22,765 nucleotides of DNA. It comes from Firmicutes bacterium AM41-11 (GTDB taxonomy: Bacteria > Bacillota_I > Bacilli_A > Erysipelotrichales > Erysipelotrichaceae). How positions within the stretch are numbered: the stretch's first letter is position 1; each line of letters begins with the position of its first letter. The notes under the pieces are model-generated. The model was not told the DNA's origin and searched no databases. It worked only from the letters and a program-made list of their open reading frames with translations. Positions 8,874-15,526 of this stretch are shown here, piece after piece. The position numbers and the translations under genes are program-made. Location: positions 1 to 22,765 of the forward strand of contig QUIQ01000021.1 in NCBI GenBank assembly GCA_003480165.1, read 5' to 3'.

Positions 8874-9060
8874 GAATAACCGCGGTGCCATCCTAGTTTA
8901 CAGTAAATGTACCCTTATCGATTTAACGCATCGTAACGAAACTGTCTACTCTTCTTTCTCCAGTTTAGCTCCACAGATGTTCTCTAACGATTTTCTTTCT
9001 TGCCTTTCACCAAACGCAAGTCGCTACAAAAGAAATTATTCGTCTTCGTTCTGTTTCCTA
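8844..9060 (-). promoter_or_regulatory. T-box riboswitch (tRNA-Asn) controlling asnS
   Basis: The leader carries the T-box sequence AGGATGGCACCGCGG at 8880-8894. Upstream, CTTGC pairs with GCAAG around a terminal loop containing GGTGAAA, preceded by AGCGA: a canonical stem I tip. ACAGA (9050-9054) can pair with TCTGT and AACGA with TCGTT, leaving a loop on the 3' side that holds GAACA. AAC (8979-8981), an Asn codon followed by a purine, is the likely specifier. The TGGC bulge pairs with GCCA, which fits the G73 discriminator of bacterial tRNA-Asn. Low charging of tRNA-Asn should therefore allow read-through into asnS. The 5' boundary is approximate; on this fold it extends about 20 bases into the rex coding sequence. 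Confidence 0.93.
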
Positions 9061-9692
9061 GCTTTTTCAGCAATGGAATTCGATTCGAAAACCAATTCTT
9101 GGATAGATGATACCACATCGACACATTTTACTGCAACCCCTTTTGGAACCACAAAATGCTTAGCGGTAAAATCCACAAATCCATTAATTCCCAATTCTAC
9201 AAGTTGATTAACCGTTGATTGTACGGCATGTGTATTCGTTAAAATCGCAATATGACAACCCTTAGGAATCTTTTCTTTTAGTTGTTCTATCGGATATACC
9301 GGAACCCCATATTGGGTATTTCCGCACTTACTGGTATCCCGATCAAAGGCACAGACAATTTCCCCACAAACATAGTCCCATTTATTATAATTCATCAGCG
9401 CGCAACCCAAGTTACCAGCTCCAATTAAAATAATCTTTTCATCAAAATCCATACCTAATTCACGATTGAATATCTCAACCAGACGATCTACGCTGTAGCC
9501 ATACCCTTGTTTACCAAGATTGCCCAAAAAGGAAAAATCACGGCGAATGGTAGTTGGTTCGATATTAACGAGATCAGCGAGCTCTTTTGACATCACACGA
9601 TCCACATCATGTTTTTGAAGTTTACGTAAAGCCTTTAAATAAATTGGATATCGTTGAAAAGTTGCCTTAGGAACATTTTTTGTATTTGCCAT
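9036..9692 (-). CDS. rex: Redox-sensing transcriptional repressor Rex
   Basis: Rex of 218 residues, a usual family length. The N-terminal winged helix contains MSKELADLVNIEPTTIRRDFSF-type recognition sequence ending in FLGNLGKQGYGY, which is highly typical. The C-terminal Rossmann domain has IILIGAGNLGCAL for NAD(H) binding. Rex senses the NADH/NAD+ ratio and represses fermentation and respiration genes when NADH is low; NADH releases it from DNA. The ATG at 9692 is supported by GAGGTGG upstream; a longer frame would begin with GTG inside the promoter. A strong promoter and a Rex-like operator lie just upstream, so it is probably autoregulated. The 3' end overlaps the asnS T-box leader, and no terminator separates the two. 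Confidence 0.97.
   Translation of the reverse strand: MANTKNVPKATFQRYPIYLKALRKLQKHDVDRVMSKELADLVNIEPTTIRRDFSFLGNLGKQGYGYSVDRLVEIFNRELGMDFDEKIILIGAGNLGCALMNYNKWDYVCGEIVCAFDRDTSKCGNTQYGVPVYPIEQLKEKIPKGCHIAILTNTHAVQSTVNQLVELGINGFVDFTAKHFVVPKGVAVKCVDVVSSIQELVFESNSIAEKARKQNEDE
9107..9136 (-). promoter_or_regulatory. Possible internal promoter for asnS inside rex
   Basis: TTGCAG (9131-9136) and TATCAT (9107-9112) are 18 bases apart, with TGG directly before the -10 box (extended -10). A start near 9100 would place the whole T-box on the transcript. The boxes are imperfect; asnS could instead be read through from the rex promoter. Confidence 0.3.
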
Positions 9693-9728
9693 CTTGCCAC
9701 CTCTATTTAGAATAGTTATTACTATATA

Positions 9729-9757
9729 ATTATAGCCTTTTGTGAAGCTTTTGACAA
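9729..9757 (-). promoter_or_regulatory. Promoter of rex
   Basis: TTGTCA (9752-9757) and a perfect TATAAT (9729-9734) are 17 bases apart on the minus strand, giving a leader of about 30 nucleotides before the rex ATG. Confidence 0.85.
9740..9757 (-). promoter_or_regulatory. Rex-like operator over the rex promoter
   Basis: Read on the plus strand, TTGTGAAGCTTTTGACAA resembles the known Rex operator form TTGTGA-N6-TCACAA with one change in the outer half-site bases. It covers the -35 box and most of the spacer of the rex promoter, so binding should block transcription. A further TTGTGAA half-site begins at 9762. Confidence 0.7.
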
Positions 9758-9786
9758 GCACTTGTGAATTTCTCGCTTTTTAAAAC

Positions 9787-10398
9787 TTATTTATTTGTCT
9801 GAATCGCCTGGTCAAATTGCGCTAAAAGCGGATCTACACTTTCCCGCAGTTCTAAAAAATTCATATCAATCAAACGTTGAATGCCAAAACGAAAGAAATA
9901 ATAAATAATGCCCCCAAATAATAGTACATCTAAAATAAAAACCTTAAAAAAACTACAGTGACAGACAAGCACAAAGAATACTAAAAAGAAGACATAAAAA
10001 AGCATCATGGCTAATAAGCTTAAAACCCGCAAACGCTTTTCAAAATGATTGATATATAAAGGGTAGTCTTCTAAAAATTCTTGCGTATATTCATCGAATG
10101 CCAAATCCGTAAATTGAATCGACGGATAGGCTTTTTGACGATCTGTTTGAAGACGCAAACGCAATAATTCTTGCATGCGCATTACACAAAAACGCAAGCT
10201 GCTCTCCGCTTTTTCCTGTTTATATTTGCGCGCTCTTAACTCCAAAAGCTTGATACAATCACAATCTGTCATCGTTTGATTGGCCATCGTAACCGTCAAA
10301 GCATCCAACTGTTCTAAAGCCGTTTGACTATAACCAAATAAGCTTGACTGCATCAAACGCTCCACTTGTTTTAGCGCACCCATATATTGATTATCCAT
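9787..10398 (-). CDS. Unknown membrane protein with two C-terminal helices
   Basis: I do not recognise this 203-residue protein. The first 120 residues are soluble, mostly helical and charged, with a run rich in Arg, Lys and Glu near 50-90. Two strongly hydrophobic segments follow (about 125-147 and 151-171) with a short CHCS turn, then a charged tail of about 30 residues. The layout suggests a membrane-anchored protein with both ends in the cytoplasm. Its ATG lies one base after the TGA of the Gx/HepT-like gene, with AAGGGGG upstream, so it is almost certainly translated from the same mRNA and is the last gene of the long rapZ operon. No terminator is visible after it before the rex promoter. 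Confidence 0.75.
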   Translation of the reverse strand: MDNQYMGALKQVERLMQSSLFGYSQTALEQLDALTVTMANQTMTDCDCIKLLELRARKYKQEKAESSLRFCVMRMQELLRLRLQTDRQKAYPSIQFTDLAFDEYTQEFLEDYPLYINHFEKRLRVLSLLAMMLFYVFFLVFFVLVCHCSFFKVFILDVLLFGGIIYYFFRFGIQRLIDMNFLELRESVDPLLAQFDQAIQTNK

Positions 10399-10399
10399 G

Positions 10400-10894
10400 T
10401 CAGACCCCCTTAAAACGAAGCATCATTTTTTCTGTAATCATGGCAATGATCAAACCACTCACAATTGATAAAGCCAATAAGACAGGCAAATACAACTGCA
10501 TAAAATACTGTTGATAGATCCAAGTAATCGCAAGAACTTGACCCACACTATGACAAGCTGCACCAACTACACTAATGCCATAAACCGAAAAGCACTTCGC
10601 TTGCCAGGCAAGACTCATCGCAATTAAAGCTAAAAGACCTCCGCTCAAAGACAGCCAAAAAGAAATGCCAAACAGAGTTCCCTGCAATAAACTCGATAAA
10701 AAGATACGTCCAAGACTCACAATCCACATTGACTTTCGATCATATTCCCACAAAGCGAATACAGACACTAAATTCGCAAAACCAATTTTAAAACCGGGAA
10801 CGATCATTAAGACAGGAATAAAGCTTTCCATGATTTGTAACAAGATGCCAACCGCAATCAAAAAACTTAACTGCACGGCTTTTTTAGTCGTCAT
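10400..10894 (-). CDS. Gx transporter family protein (heptaprenyl diphosphate synthase component I-like)
   Basis: Integral membrane protein of 164 residues with about five hydrophobic helices. The segment VPGFKIGFANLVSVFAL near residue 32 matches the conserved P-G-K-G-AN signature of the Hpre_diP_synt_I/Gx family (Pfam PF07456). The family name is historical; members are small membrane proteins often found beside NusG-domain-II or FMN-binding proteins, and their substrate is not settled. Here it is directly downstream of a NusG-domain-II gene and overlaps it by ATGA (10891-10894), which fits that known pairing. A role in envelope redox or quinone/flavin supply is a guess from this association only. 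Confidence 0.85.
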   Translation of the reverse strand: MTTKKAVQLSFLIAVGILLQIMESFIPVLMIVPGFKIGFANLVSVFALWEYDRKSMWIVSLGRIFLSSLLQGTLFGISFWLSLSGGLLALIAMSLAWQAKCFSVYGISVVGAACHSVGQVLAITWIYQQYFMQLYLPVLLALSIVSGLIIAMITEKMMLRFKGV

Positions 10895-11250
10895 TGAATC
10901 ACCGTATCCTGACTACTTGTCTGTTTTTCTATTTTGATCACCGTCGCATTAGGCAGGCAAACAATAGGCGTATTGGCATCAGATACATAGCCTTGTTTGC
11001 TGCAAAGATGGTGGGGACTGTTCTCTTGCCGTACGCGAATTTTTCCATCTTTGACTTGAATCTTTACTTTGCCAAGTTTTCCGTTGACCGAATAATTCGC
11101 ATTTTGATTCAAATTGATACGCAACACCTCTTTGTTCTTTACCGAAACCACAGCTTGGTTGGATTGTGGGGCATGGCCCAATAAAGGAAAAACCAATCCC
11201 ACCGCAAGGACCATAATACACGCAATAAGGATTTTATCTGCTTTTGTCAT
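10891..11250 (-). CDS. NusG domain II-containing protein
   Basis: Small protein of 119 residues with one N-terminal membrane helix (about 7-24) and an extracellular domain. KVKIQVKDGKIRV, HLCSKQGYVS and IVCLPN follow the pattern of the NusG_II family (PF07009). Two cysteines remain (C83 and C98); the cysteine usually found at the start of the CPxxxC segment is a serine here (S78). Despite the name this is not the transcription factor NusG: it lacks the NGN and KOW domains and is exported. The function of the family is unknown, though it often sits beside Gx-family and flavin-related genes. The start is 14 bases after the lipoprotein stop, with a weak AGG site. It is part of the rapZ-led operon. 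Confidence 0.88.
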   Translation of the reverse strand: MTKADKILIACIMVLAVGLVFPLLGHAPQSNQAVVSVKNKEVLRINLNQNANYSVNGKLGKVKIQVKDGKIRVRQENSPHHLCSKQGYVSDANTPIVCLPNATVIKIEKQTSSQDTVIQ

Positions 11251-11264
11251 GCCAGGCCTGCTTT

Positions 11265-11795
11265 CTATTCCACAACCAATTGCACTTCTTTAGAAACCGA
11301 GTTGCCAAAACGGTCATAGATTCGTACCGTCACATTGCTGGTACCTGAAGTTGTCGTATCCCAAGTTGCATCATAATTCGCACCAGATAAATCGGTAGCT
11401 TGAAAGGCATCCTGGAAGTCTGGCACTTCCCCTTTTTCCACTTTGATTTCGGTTGGATTATAACGTACGTTGGGAGCCTGGGTATCCTTGACTTTGACTT
11501 TAAAAGGAATCTTGGTACGGCCATCAACCAAGGTGAATTCATAGACCCCACAAGCCAGATAATCCTTTTGTTCATTCACAAAATGGTTTTCTACTTTGGA
11601 TAAACCTTTGGAATTAGAAATGACTTTGGCATTGCGTAAATCATACTTATCAGGATTTTTTACATACAAAGAAGGATTTGCAAAGACATCCGCACCTAAT
11701 TCAAAGGTAAATGTATGTTTTTTTAATTCCATTCCAGAGGTACAAGCCGTTAGAGATAAACTTAAGAGTAAAGGTAAAATCAACCACTTTTTCAT
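11265..11795 (-). CDS. Lipoprotein with Ig-like domains
   Basis: A 176-residue exported lipoprotein. The signal peptide MKKWLILPLLLSLSLTAC ends in a clear lipobox (LTAC, lipidated C18). The mature part looks like two short beta-sandwich modules: one to about residue 102 ending in FKVKVKD, the second starting at TQAPNV and containing the DLSG and RIYDRFGN turns typical of bacterial Ig-like/DUF5011-type repeats. Such modules usually bind or space proteins at the cell surface; no catalytic motif is visible. The ATG overlaps the whiA stop (ATGA, 11792-11795), and the AGGAGG-type ribosome site lies inside the last whiA codons, so translation is coupled to whiA. I cannot assign a precise function. 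Confidence 0.85.
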   Translation of the reverse strand: MKKWLILPLLLSLSLTACTSGMELKKHTFTFELGADVFANPSLYVKNPDKYDLRNAKVISNSKGLSKVENHFVNEQKDYLACGVYEFTLVDGRTKIPFKVKVKDTQAPNVRYNPTEIKVEKGEVPDFQDAFQATDLSGANYDATWDTTTSGTSNVTVRIYDRFGNSVSKEVQLVVE

Positions 11796-12733
11796 ACATC
11801 CTCCTCCAACGACGTTGCCATCGTTTTAATCCGATTCAGGCGATGTTTCATGCCTGATTTAGAAATAATATCGCCATATTCTCGGTATACTTCTTCACAT
11901 AATTCATTCATATTCGCATCCGGGAATTTCTTACGAATCTCCATCACATGACGAATCTTTTCCGAAATATCGACGCGATGCGAATTCTTTTCTAATATTT
12001 CAATGTAAGCCAATTGTTTTTTAGCTGCCTTTTGAGTTTTGATTTCATTGGCTACTTCACAATTATCTAAACGCGTAATCTGATTAAAGAAATCTCTTTG
12101 GATGCGAGAATCTTCAAATTCGAACAAAGCCTGACTGGCATTGCACAAGCGCAAAAAATCCGCAATCTTATCGCCTGCTTTCATATAGACCACAAAATAC
12201 TTTTTGCGTTGAACGATCTTAGCCGGCAAATAGAAACGCTCCATAATTTTTTGAATTGATTCCATCAACTCTTGTTCCGTACTGGACATCTCCAAATGAT
12301 AATTGGATGTTTTAGGATTATTAATGGAACCCGAAGCCAAAAAAGCCCCTTGTAAAAAGGCTCGTGCCATCTTTTCCGAACGAATCATCTTATTTAAAGG
12401 CTTATAGTGTAAGCCCGTTTCTGTAACAATACCCAAGTCTGATAAAATTTCATTGGCTTTTTCAAAGACTTGAATGCGATAAAAATTATTCTTTTTTAAA
12501 CGCATATTTTTAACCACTGATAAACGCGGATTGACATCATAGACCATCTTCATCAATTGAAAGACATGCTTGGCAATATTCGCATTTTCAGTTTGATAGG
12601 ATAAATACATCCCTGACATATTCATATGTAAACTTGCACGCATTTGAAAGAGGGCACATAACTGTGCCCGGGCTTGATTTCTATCTACTTCTTCTTTACA
12701 AATTTGTGCTTTTATTTCTGAAGTAAATGACAT
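11792..12733 (-). CDS. whiA: DNA-binding protein WhiA
   Basis: WhiA of 313 residues. The N-terminal half is a LAGLIDADG homing-endonuclease-like fold, visible at FLQGAFLASGSINNPK and HLEMSSTEQELMESI; the C-terminal part is a helix-turn-helix region with the typical FPDANMNELCEEVYREYG and ISKSGMKHRLNRI. WhiA regulates sporulation in Streptomyces and affects division and chromosome segregation in Bacillus; the nuclease activity is lost in the family. The ATG at 12733 is preferred because GGAG lies six bases upstream and MSFTSEIK matches the family N-terminus; an in-frame ATG at 12745 has no ribosome site. It follows yvcK by 13 bases and overlaps the lipoprotein gene by ATGA. Confidence 0.95.
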   Translation of the reverse strand: MSFTSEIKAQICKEEVDRNQARAQLCALFQMRASLHMNMSGMYLSYQTENANIAKHVFQLMKMVYDVNPRLSVVKNMRLKKNNFYRIQVFEKANEILSDLGIVTETGLHYKPLNKMIRSEKMARAFLQGAFLASGSINNPKTSNYHLEMSSTEQELMESIQKIMERFYLPAKIVQRKKYFVVYMKAGDKIADFLRLCNASQALFEFEDSRIQRDFFNQITRLDNCEVANEIKTQKAAKKQLAYIEILEKNSHRVDISEKIRHVMEIRKKFPDANMNELCEEVYREYGDIISKSGMKHRLNRIKTMATSLEEDV

Positions 12734-12746
12734 TTTACGCTCCATT

Positions 12747-13730
12747 CTATTGGAACAAAACGCGTAAATCGCAACCTGTTTCCATCTTTTGAAGGATTTC
12801 TTCTACACTCGCTGCAACGGCAGCAGGATTATGTCGAATATGACCTTCCGCGTCAAATTGTACCAATAAACGCCGCATAATACCATAATCATGTTCTTCT
12901 TCTTTTAAAGTCACAGGAAAACTGTTTTCCTTTTTATAATCTTCGATAATCGGTAAAGGAATATATGACTGGTTAACAACAACGAGATCCACACTGTTTT
13001 TATAACTGTGTTTTTCAATCGCCCGAATGTGATCTTCCACGGAATACTGATCTGTTTCCCCTTGCTGGGTCATCGCATTACAAAAATAAACTTTAGGACA
13101 AGGATTATCGTGAATCGCATGCGAAATAGCTGGAATAATCAGGTTTGGCATGATCGATGTATATAAAGAGCCAATTCCATAAATAATCAAATCCGCTTCT
13201 TCAATCTTCTTCACTGCATCCGCATCGGGATGCACCTTTTGTTGGTAAAAGACATGATCAATACTATTGCGTGCCTTAGGAATGGAATCTTCCCCACGTA
13301 CTAGCGTGCCATCTTGCATCATCGCATACAAAGTCACATTATCCAGAGTACTTGGGTAAATCGATCCTTTGACATTTAAGACATGGCGAATCGCATCAAT
13401 AGCGCCCATATAAGATCCCGTAATATCTATCAAAGCTAAAAAGATCAAGTTACCTAAATTATGACCTCCGATATCCCCAGCACCACTAAAGCGATAATTC
13501 ATCAAATCCGCAAACAGTGATTCATCTTCTTCATTGGCCATAGCAGTAAGCACATGGCGTATATCTCCCATGGCAGGAACTTTATAGGTTTGCCGAAGAC
13601 GCCCGGTACTTCCGCCACTGTCCGCGACAGTAACAATGGCACAAATATCCGCATCTGGTATCTTCTTCATTCCTTCTAACATACTTGAAAGGCCGGTTCC
13701 TCCACCGATTACGACAACTTTCTTTTTCAT
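12747..13730 (-). CDS. yvcK: Gluconeogenesis factor YvcK/GlmR family protein
   Basis: A 327-residue CofD-like Rossmann protein. KKVVVIGGGTGLSSML at the N-terminus, TVADSGGSTGRLR and the GDIRHVLTAMA segment are characteristic of YvcK. In Bacillus and Listeria the protein binds UDP-GlcNAc and steers carbon into cell-wall precursors, and it is needed for growth on gluconeogenic carbon sources. It is cytoplasmic. The ATG overlaps the rapZ stop (ATGA, 13727-13730), and whiA follows, giving the conserved rapZ-yvcK-whiA order of Firmicutes and Actinobacteria. Confidence 0.95.
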   Translation of the reverse strand: MKKKVVVIGGGTGLSSMLEGMKKIPDADICAIVTVADSGGSTGRLRQTYKVPAMGDIRHVLTAMANEEDESLFADLMNYRFSGAGDIGGHNLGNLIFLALIDITGSYMGAIDAIRHVLNVKGSIYPSTLDNVTLYAMMQDGTLVRGEDSIPKARNSIDHVFYQQKVHPDADAVKKIEEADLIIYGIGSLYTSIMPNLIIPAISHAIHDNPCPKVYFCNAMTQQGETDQYSVEDHIRAIEKHSYKNSVDLVVVNQSYIPLPIIEDYKKENSFPVTLKEEEHDYGIMRRLLVQFDAEGHIRHNPAAVAASVEEILQKMETGCDLRVLFQ

Positions 13731-14584
13731 ACTTCAGCATCTCCGCTGTCGCGATGGGATTTAAAACAACGGTATTGGCTTTTATAGGTAGCATACAACC
13801 AGTTACAGATAGAAACAGAACGATGTTGTCCACCGGTACAACCAATACCTACAATCAAATGCGATTTATTTTGTTCTTTATAACTCGCAAAGACAAAATC
13901 ACAGTAGGCTTTTAAGCGCTTGGTAAATTCTTTGGTCTCTTCGGCCTGCATCACATAGTCATAAACTGGTTTATCATTTCCGGTTAGGGCTTTTAAAGCC
14001 GGTTCATAGAAAGGATTTGGTAAAAAGCGCACGTCGATGATCAAATCGGCATCCAAAGGAATTCCATGTTTAAAACCAAAAGATTGGAAAGTAATCGTAA
14101 ACTCCGCTTCTTCATTGGTACTTAAACGATTGCGAATCCGTTTAGATAATTCAGCCGTCGACATTTTAGTCGTATCAAAACGAATCGTGCCTTTTTGTCC
14201 TTCCGCAATTCGATTGAAGTAATCTCTTTCCAATTCAATCGCTTCTTCTAAAGTAGAAGCCTGCCCATTGGTAATCATTGGATGTCTTCTACGTGTAAAG
14301 CGATAGCGCAACAATAACTCTTCGTTGCTGGCATCTAAGAAAATAATTTGTATATCATCGTTTGAATTCTCAAAAAAGTTTAAAAACTGCATATAATCCA
14401 CGGCACTAACCGCTAATGCCATATATTCATAGCGTTTCCCTTTATTTATCACAGCCTCAAGATTTGGCAACAATTCGGTTGGAAAATTATCAATGCAGTA
14501 ATAACCTAAATCTTCCAATGCATTCATTGCACTACTTTTTCCGGCACCTGACATTCCTGTCAATAAGACAATATGTTGTTTCAT
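13727..14584 (-). CDS. rapZ: RNase adapter protein RapZ / nucleotide-binding YvcJ
   Basis: A 285-residue P-loop protein. Walker A GMSGAGKS is at 10-17, and the C-terminal GIGCTGGQHRSV is the conserved RapZ pocket. In E. coli RapZ binds GlcN6P and directs RNase E to the sRNA GlmZ; in Firmicutes (YvcJ) it hydrolyses GTP and ATP, but its RNA role is less clear. Together with yvcK it points to control of amino-sugar and wall precursor supply. AGGAGG lies eight bases before the ATG at 14584. It is the first gene of the operon, divergent from the HAD gene, with 47 bases between the two start codons. Confidence 0.95.
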   Translation of the reverse strand: MKQHIVLLTGMSGAGKSSAMNALEDLGYYCIDNFPTELLPNLEAVINKGKRYEYMALAVSAVDYMQFLNFFENSNDDIQIIFLDASNEELLLRYRFTRRRHPMITNGQASTLEEAIELERDYFNRIAEGQKGTIRFDTTKMSTAELSKRIRNRLSTNEEAEFTITFQSFGFKHGIPLDADLIIDVRFLPNPFYEPALKALTGNDKPVYDYVMQAEETKEFTKRLKAYCDFVFASYKEQNKSHLIVGIGCTGGQHRSVSICNWLYATYKSQYRCFKSHRDSGDAEV

Positions 14585-14596
14585 AAGGAATCCTCC

Positions 14597-14625
14597 TTGT
14601 TCTTATTCTATCACACAGCTAAAAT
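14597..14625 (+). promoter_or_regulatory. Promoter of the HAD/VanZ pair
   Basis: TTGTTC (14597-14602) and TAAAAT (14620-14625) are 17 bases apart on the plus strand. Only six bases separate the -10 box from the ATG at 14632, so the mRNA probably starts at the start codon. The region overlaps the divergent rapZ promoter. Confidence 0.6.
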
Positions 14626-14633
14626 AATGTTAT
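14605..14633 (-). promoter_or_regulatory. Promoter of the rapZ operon
   Basis: TAGAAT (14605-14610) preceded by TGA is an extended -10 element; ATAACA (14628-14633) stands 17 bases upstream as a weak -35 box. The -35 box overlaps the start codon of the divergent HAD gene, so the two promoters probably compete. Confidence 0.55.
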
Positions 14634-15144
14634 GGAAGCAATTATATTTTTAGACATTGATGGAGTCATCAATCCCCATCGTTATACAACAATGCCCAAG
14701 GCTAAGAAAACCCTGGTTTGGCGTCAGGCTTTATGGAAAAGAAATCCAGACATCAAAAGCTTACCGGCTTTTACCGTCGATCAAGTCACAAACTACTTTG
14801 ATCAAAAAGCTTGCGGCTATATTCGCTCACTGTGCCAAGAATTCTCTGCAAAGATCGTGATATCGAGCAGTTGGCGCATGGTCTTTGAGGATAAAAAGCT
14901 CAAAGCCATTCTGGATATTCAAAACTTAGGTTTTGCCTTTCAAGGCAGTACCTGCATTGGTACCAATCGCCCGCAGGAAATTCAAGACTATATCGCTAAA
15001 CATCAAATCACCCAATATATCGTTATCGATGATTTCAACATGGCTGCCTTCTTTGGTTCGCATTTTATTCTGACTAAAGAAAGAATGGAAGAAGAACAAT
15101 ATCTTGCTGCCCGCAATAGTTTAAGGAGGCAATGCCATGGATAA
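14632..15144 (+). CDS. HAD-fold phosphatase-like protein (Swiss Army Knife HAD type)
   Basis: A 170-residue single-domain HAD protein. Motif I is FLDIDGVIN with D8 and D10; motif II is the serine run in VISSSWRM; a late VIDD motif (IVIDDFN) supplies the acidic pair. This set resembles the HAD domain described with Swiss Army Knife RNA repair proteins (PF18143), here standing alone. The substrate is unknown; a phosphatase on nucleotides, RNA ends or small phosphoesters is possible. No ribosome site precedes the ATG, and the -10 box lies six bases upstream, so it may be translated from a leaderless mRNA. It overlaps the VanZ-like gene by 8 bp, indicating an operon. Confidence 0.82.
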   Translation: MEAIIFLDIDGVINPHRYTTMPKAKKTLVWRQALWKRNPDIKSLPAFTVDQVTNYFDQKACGYIRSLCQEFSAKIVISSSWRMVFEDKKLKAILDIQNLGFAFQGSTCIGTNRPQEIQDYIAKHQITQYIVIDDFNMAAFFGSHFILTKERMEEEQYLAARNSLRRQCHG

Positions 15145-15526
15145 AAAAATCTTTTGTTTACTGACTTTAGGGATCATGCTGACGATTTTTTGGTTTTCCA
15201 ATCAAGATGCCAACGTTTCTGATACCCAAAGTGGTTTTTTTGCGATGCTCTTACCTTTTCTTCCGGTGTGGGTGATTCGTAAAATAGCCCATATGACCCT
15301 TTATGCCATTCTGGCCTTTTGCGCAGCTTGCAGCCAAATCAAACCGAGTTTTAAAAAAGTCCTGCTTTTCTGTGCTTGTTATGCATGTACCGATGAATTT
15401 CATCAGCTGTTCATACCCGGACGCAGTGGTGAACTTCGCGATGTTTGTATCGATTGTTTAGGGGCTTGTATAGGTTTTCTGCTTTTTACAGGCATCAAAA
15501 AAACCGTGAAATCACGGTCATTTTGA
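15137..15526 (+). CDS. VanZ-like family membrane protein
   Basis: A 129-residue membrane protein with about four hydrophobic helices. The VanZ pattern is clear: IFWFSNQDA near the start, RKIAHMTLYAIL in the middle, then DEFHQLFIPGRSGELRDVCID and a final glycine-rich helix. VanZ itself gives low-level teicoplanin resistance; most homologues are uncharacterised envelope proteins, and this gene alone does not indicate glycopeptide resistance. GGAGG precedes the ATG, which lies inside the end of the HAD gene. Its stop codon overlaps the convergent glycoside hydrolase gene by 9 bp, and the shared terminator hairpin lies within its last codons. Confidence 0.88.
   Translation: MDKKIFCLLTLGIMLTIFWFSNQDANVSDTQSGFFAMLLPFLPVWVIRKIAHMTLYAILAFCAACSQIKPSFKKVLLFCACYACTDEFHQLFIPGRSGELRDVCIDCLGACIGFLLFTGIKKTVKSRSF
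15497..15518 (-). terminator. Terminator shared by convergent gene ends
   Basis: ACCGTG pairs with CACGGT (15503-15518, loop AAAT). On the minus strand seven T residues follow, giving a good terminator for the glycoside hydrolase gene. On the plus strand only CATTTTG follows, so it is weaker for the VanZ-like gene. The stem lies inside the last codons of the VanZ-like gene and reaches the first base of the other gene's stop triplet. Confidence 0.8.

Noticed and set aside
10891..11250. Transcription factor NusG
   Set aside because: The protein has a membrane anchor and only the domain-II-like fold; it lacks the NGN and KOW domains.
11792..12733. LAGLIDADG homing endonuclease, hence a mobile element
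   Set aside because: The gene is whiA, where this fold is a fixed, inactive domain, in its conserved place after yvcK.
15137..15526. Glycopeptide resistance cluster suggested by the VanZ-like gene
   Set aside because: No vanH, vanA/B or vanX-type gene and no two-component system is present; VanZ-like proteins are common without resistance.
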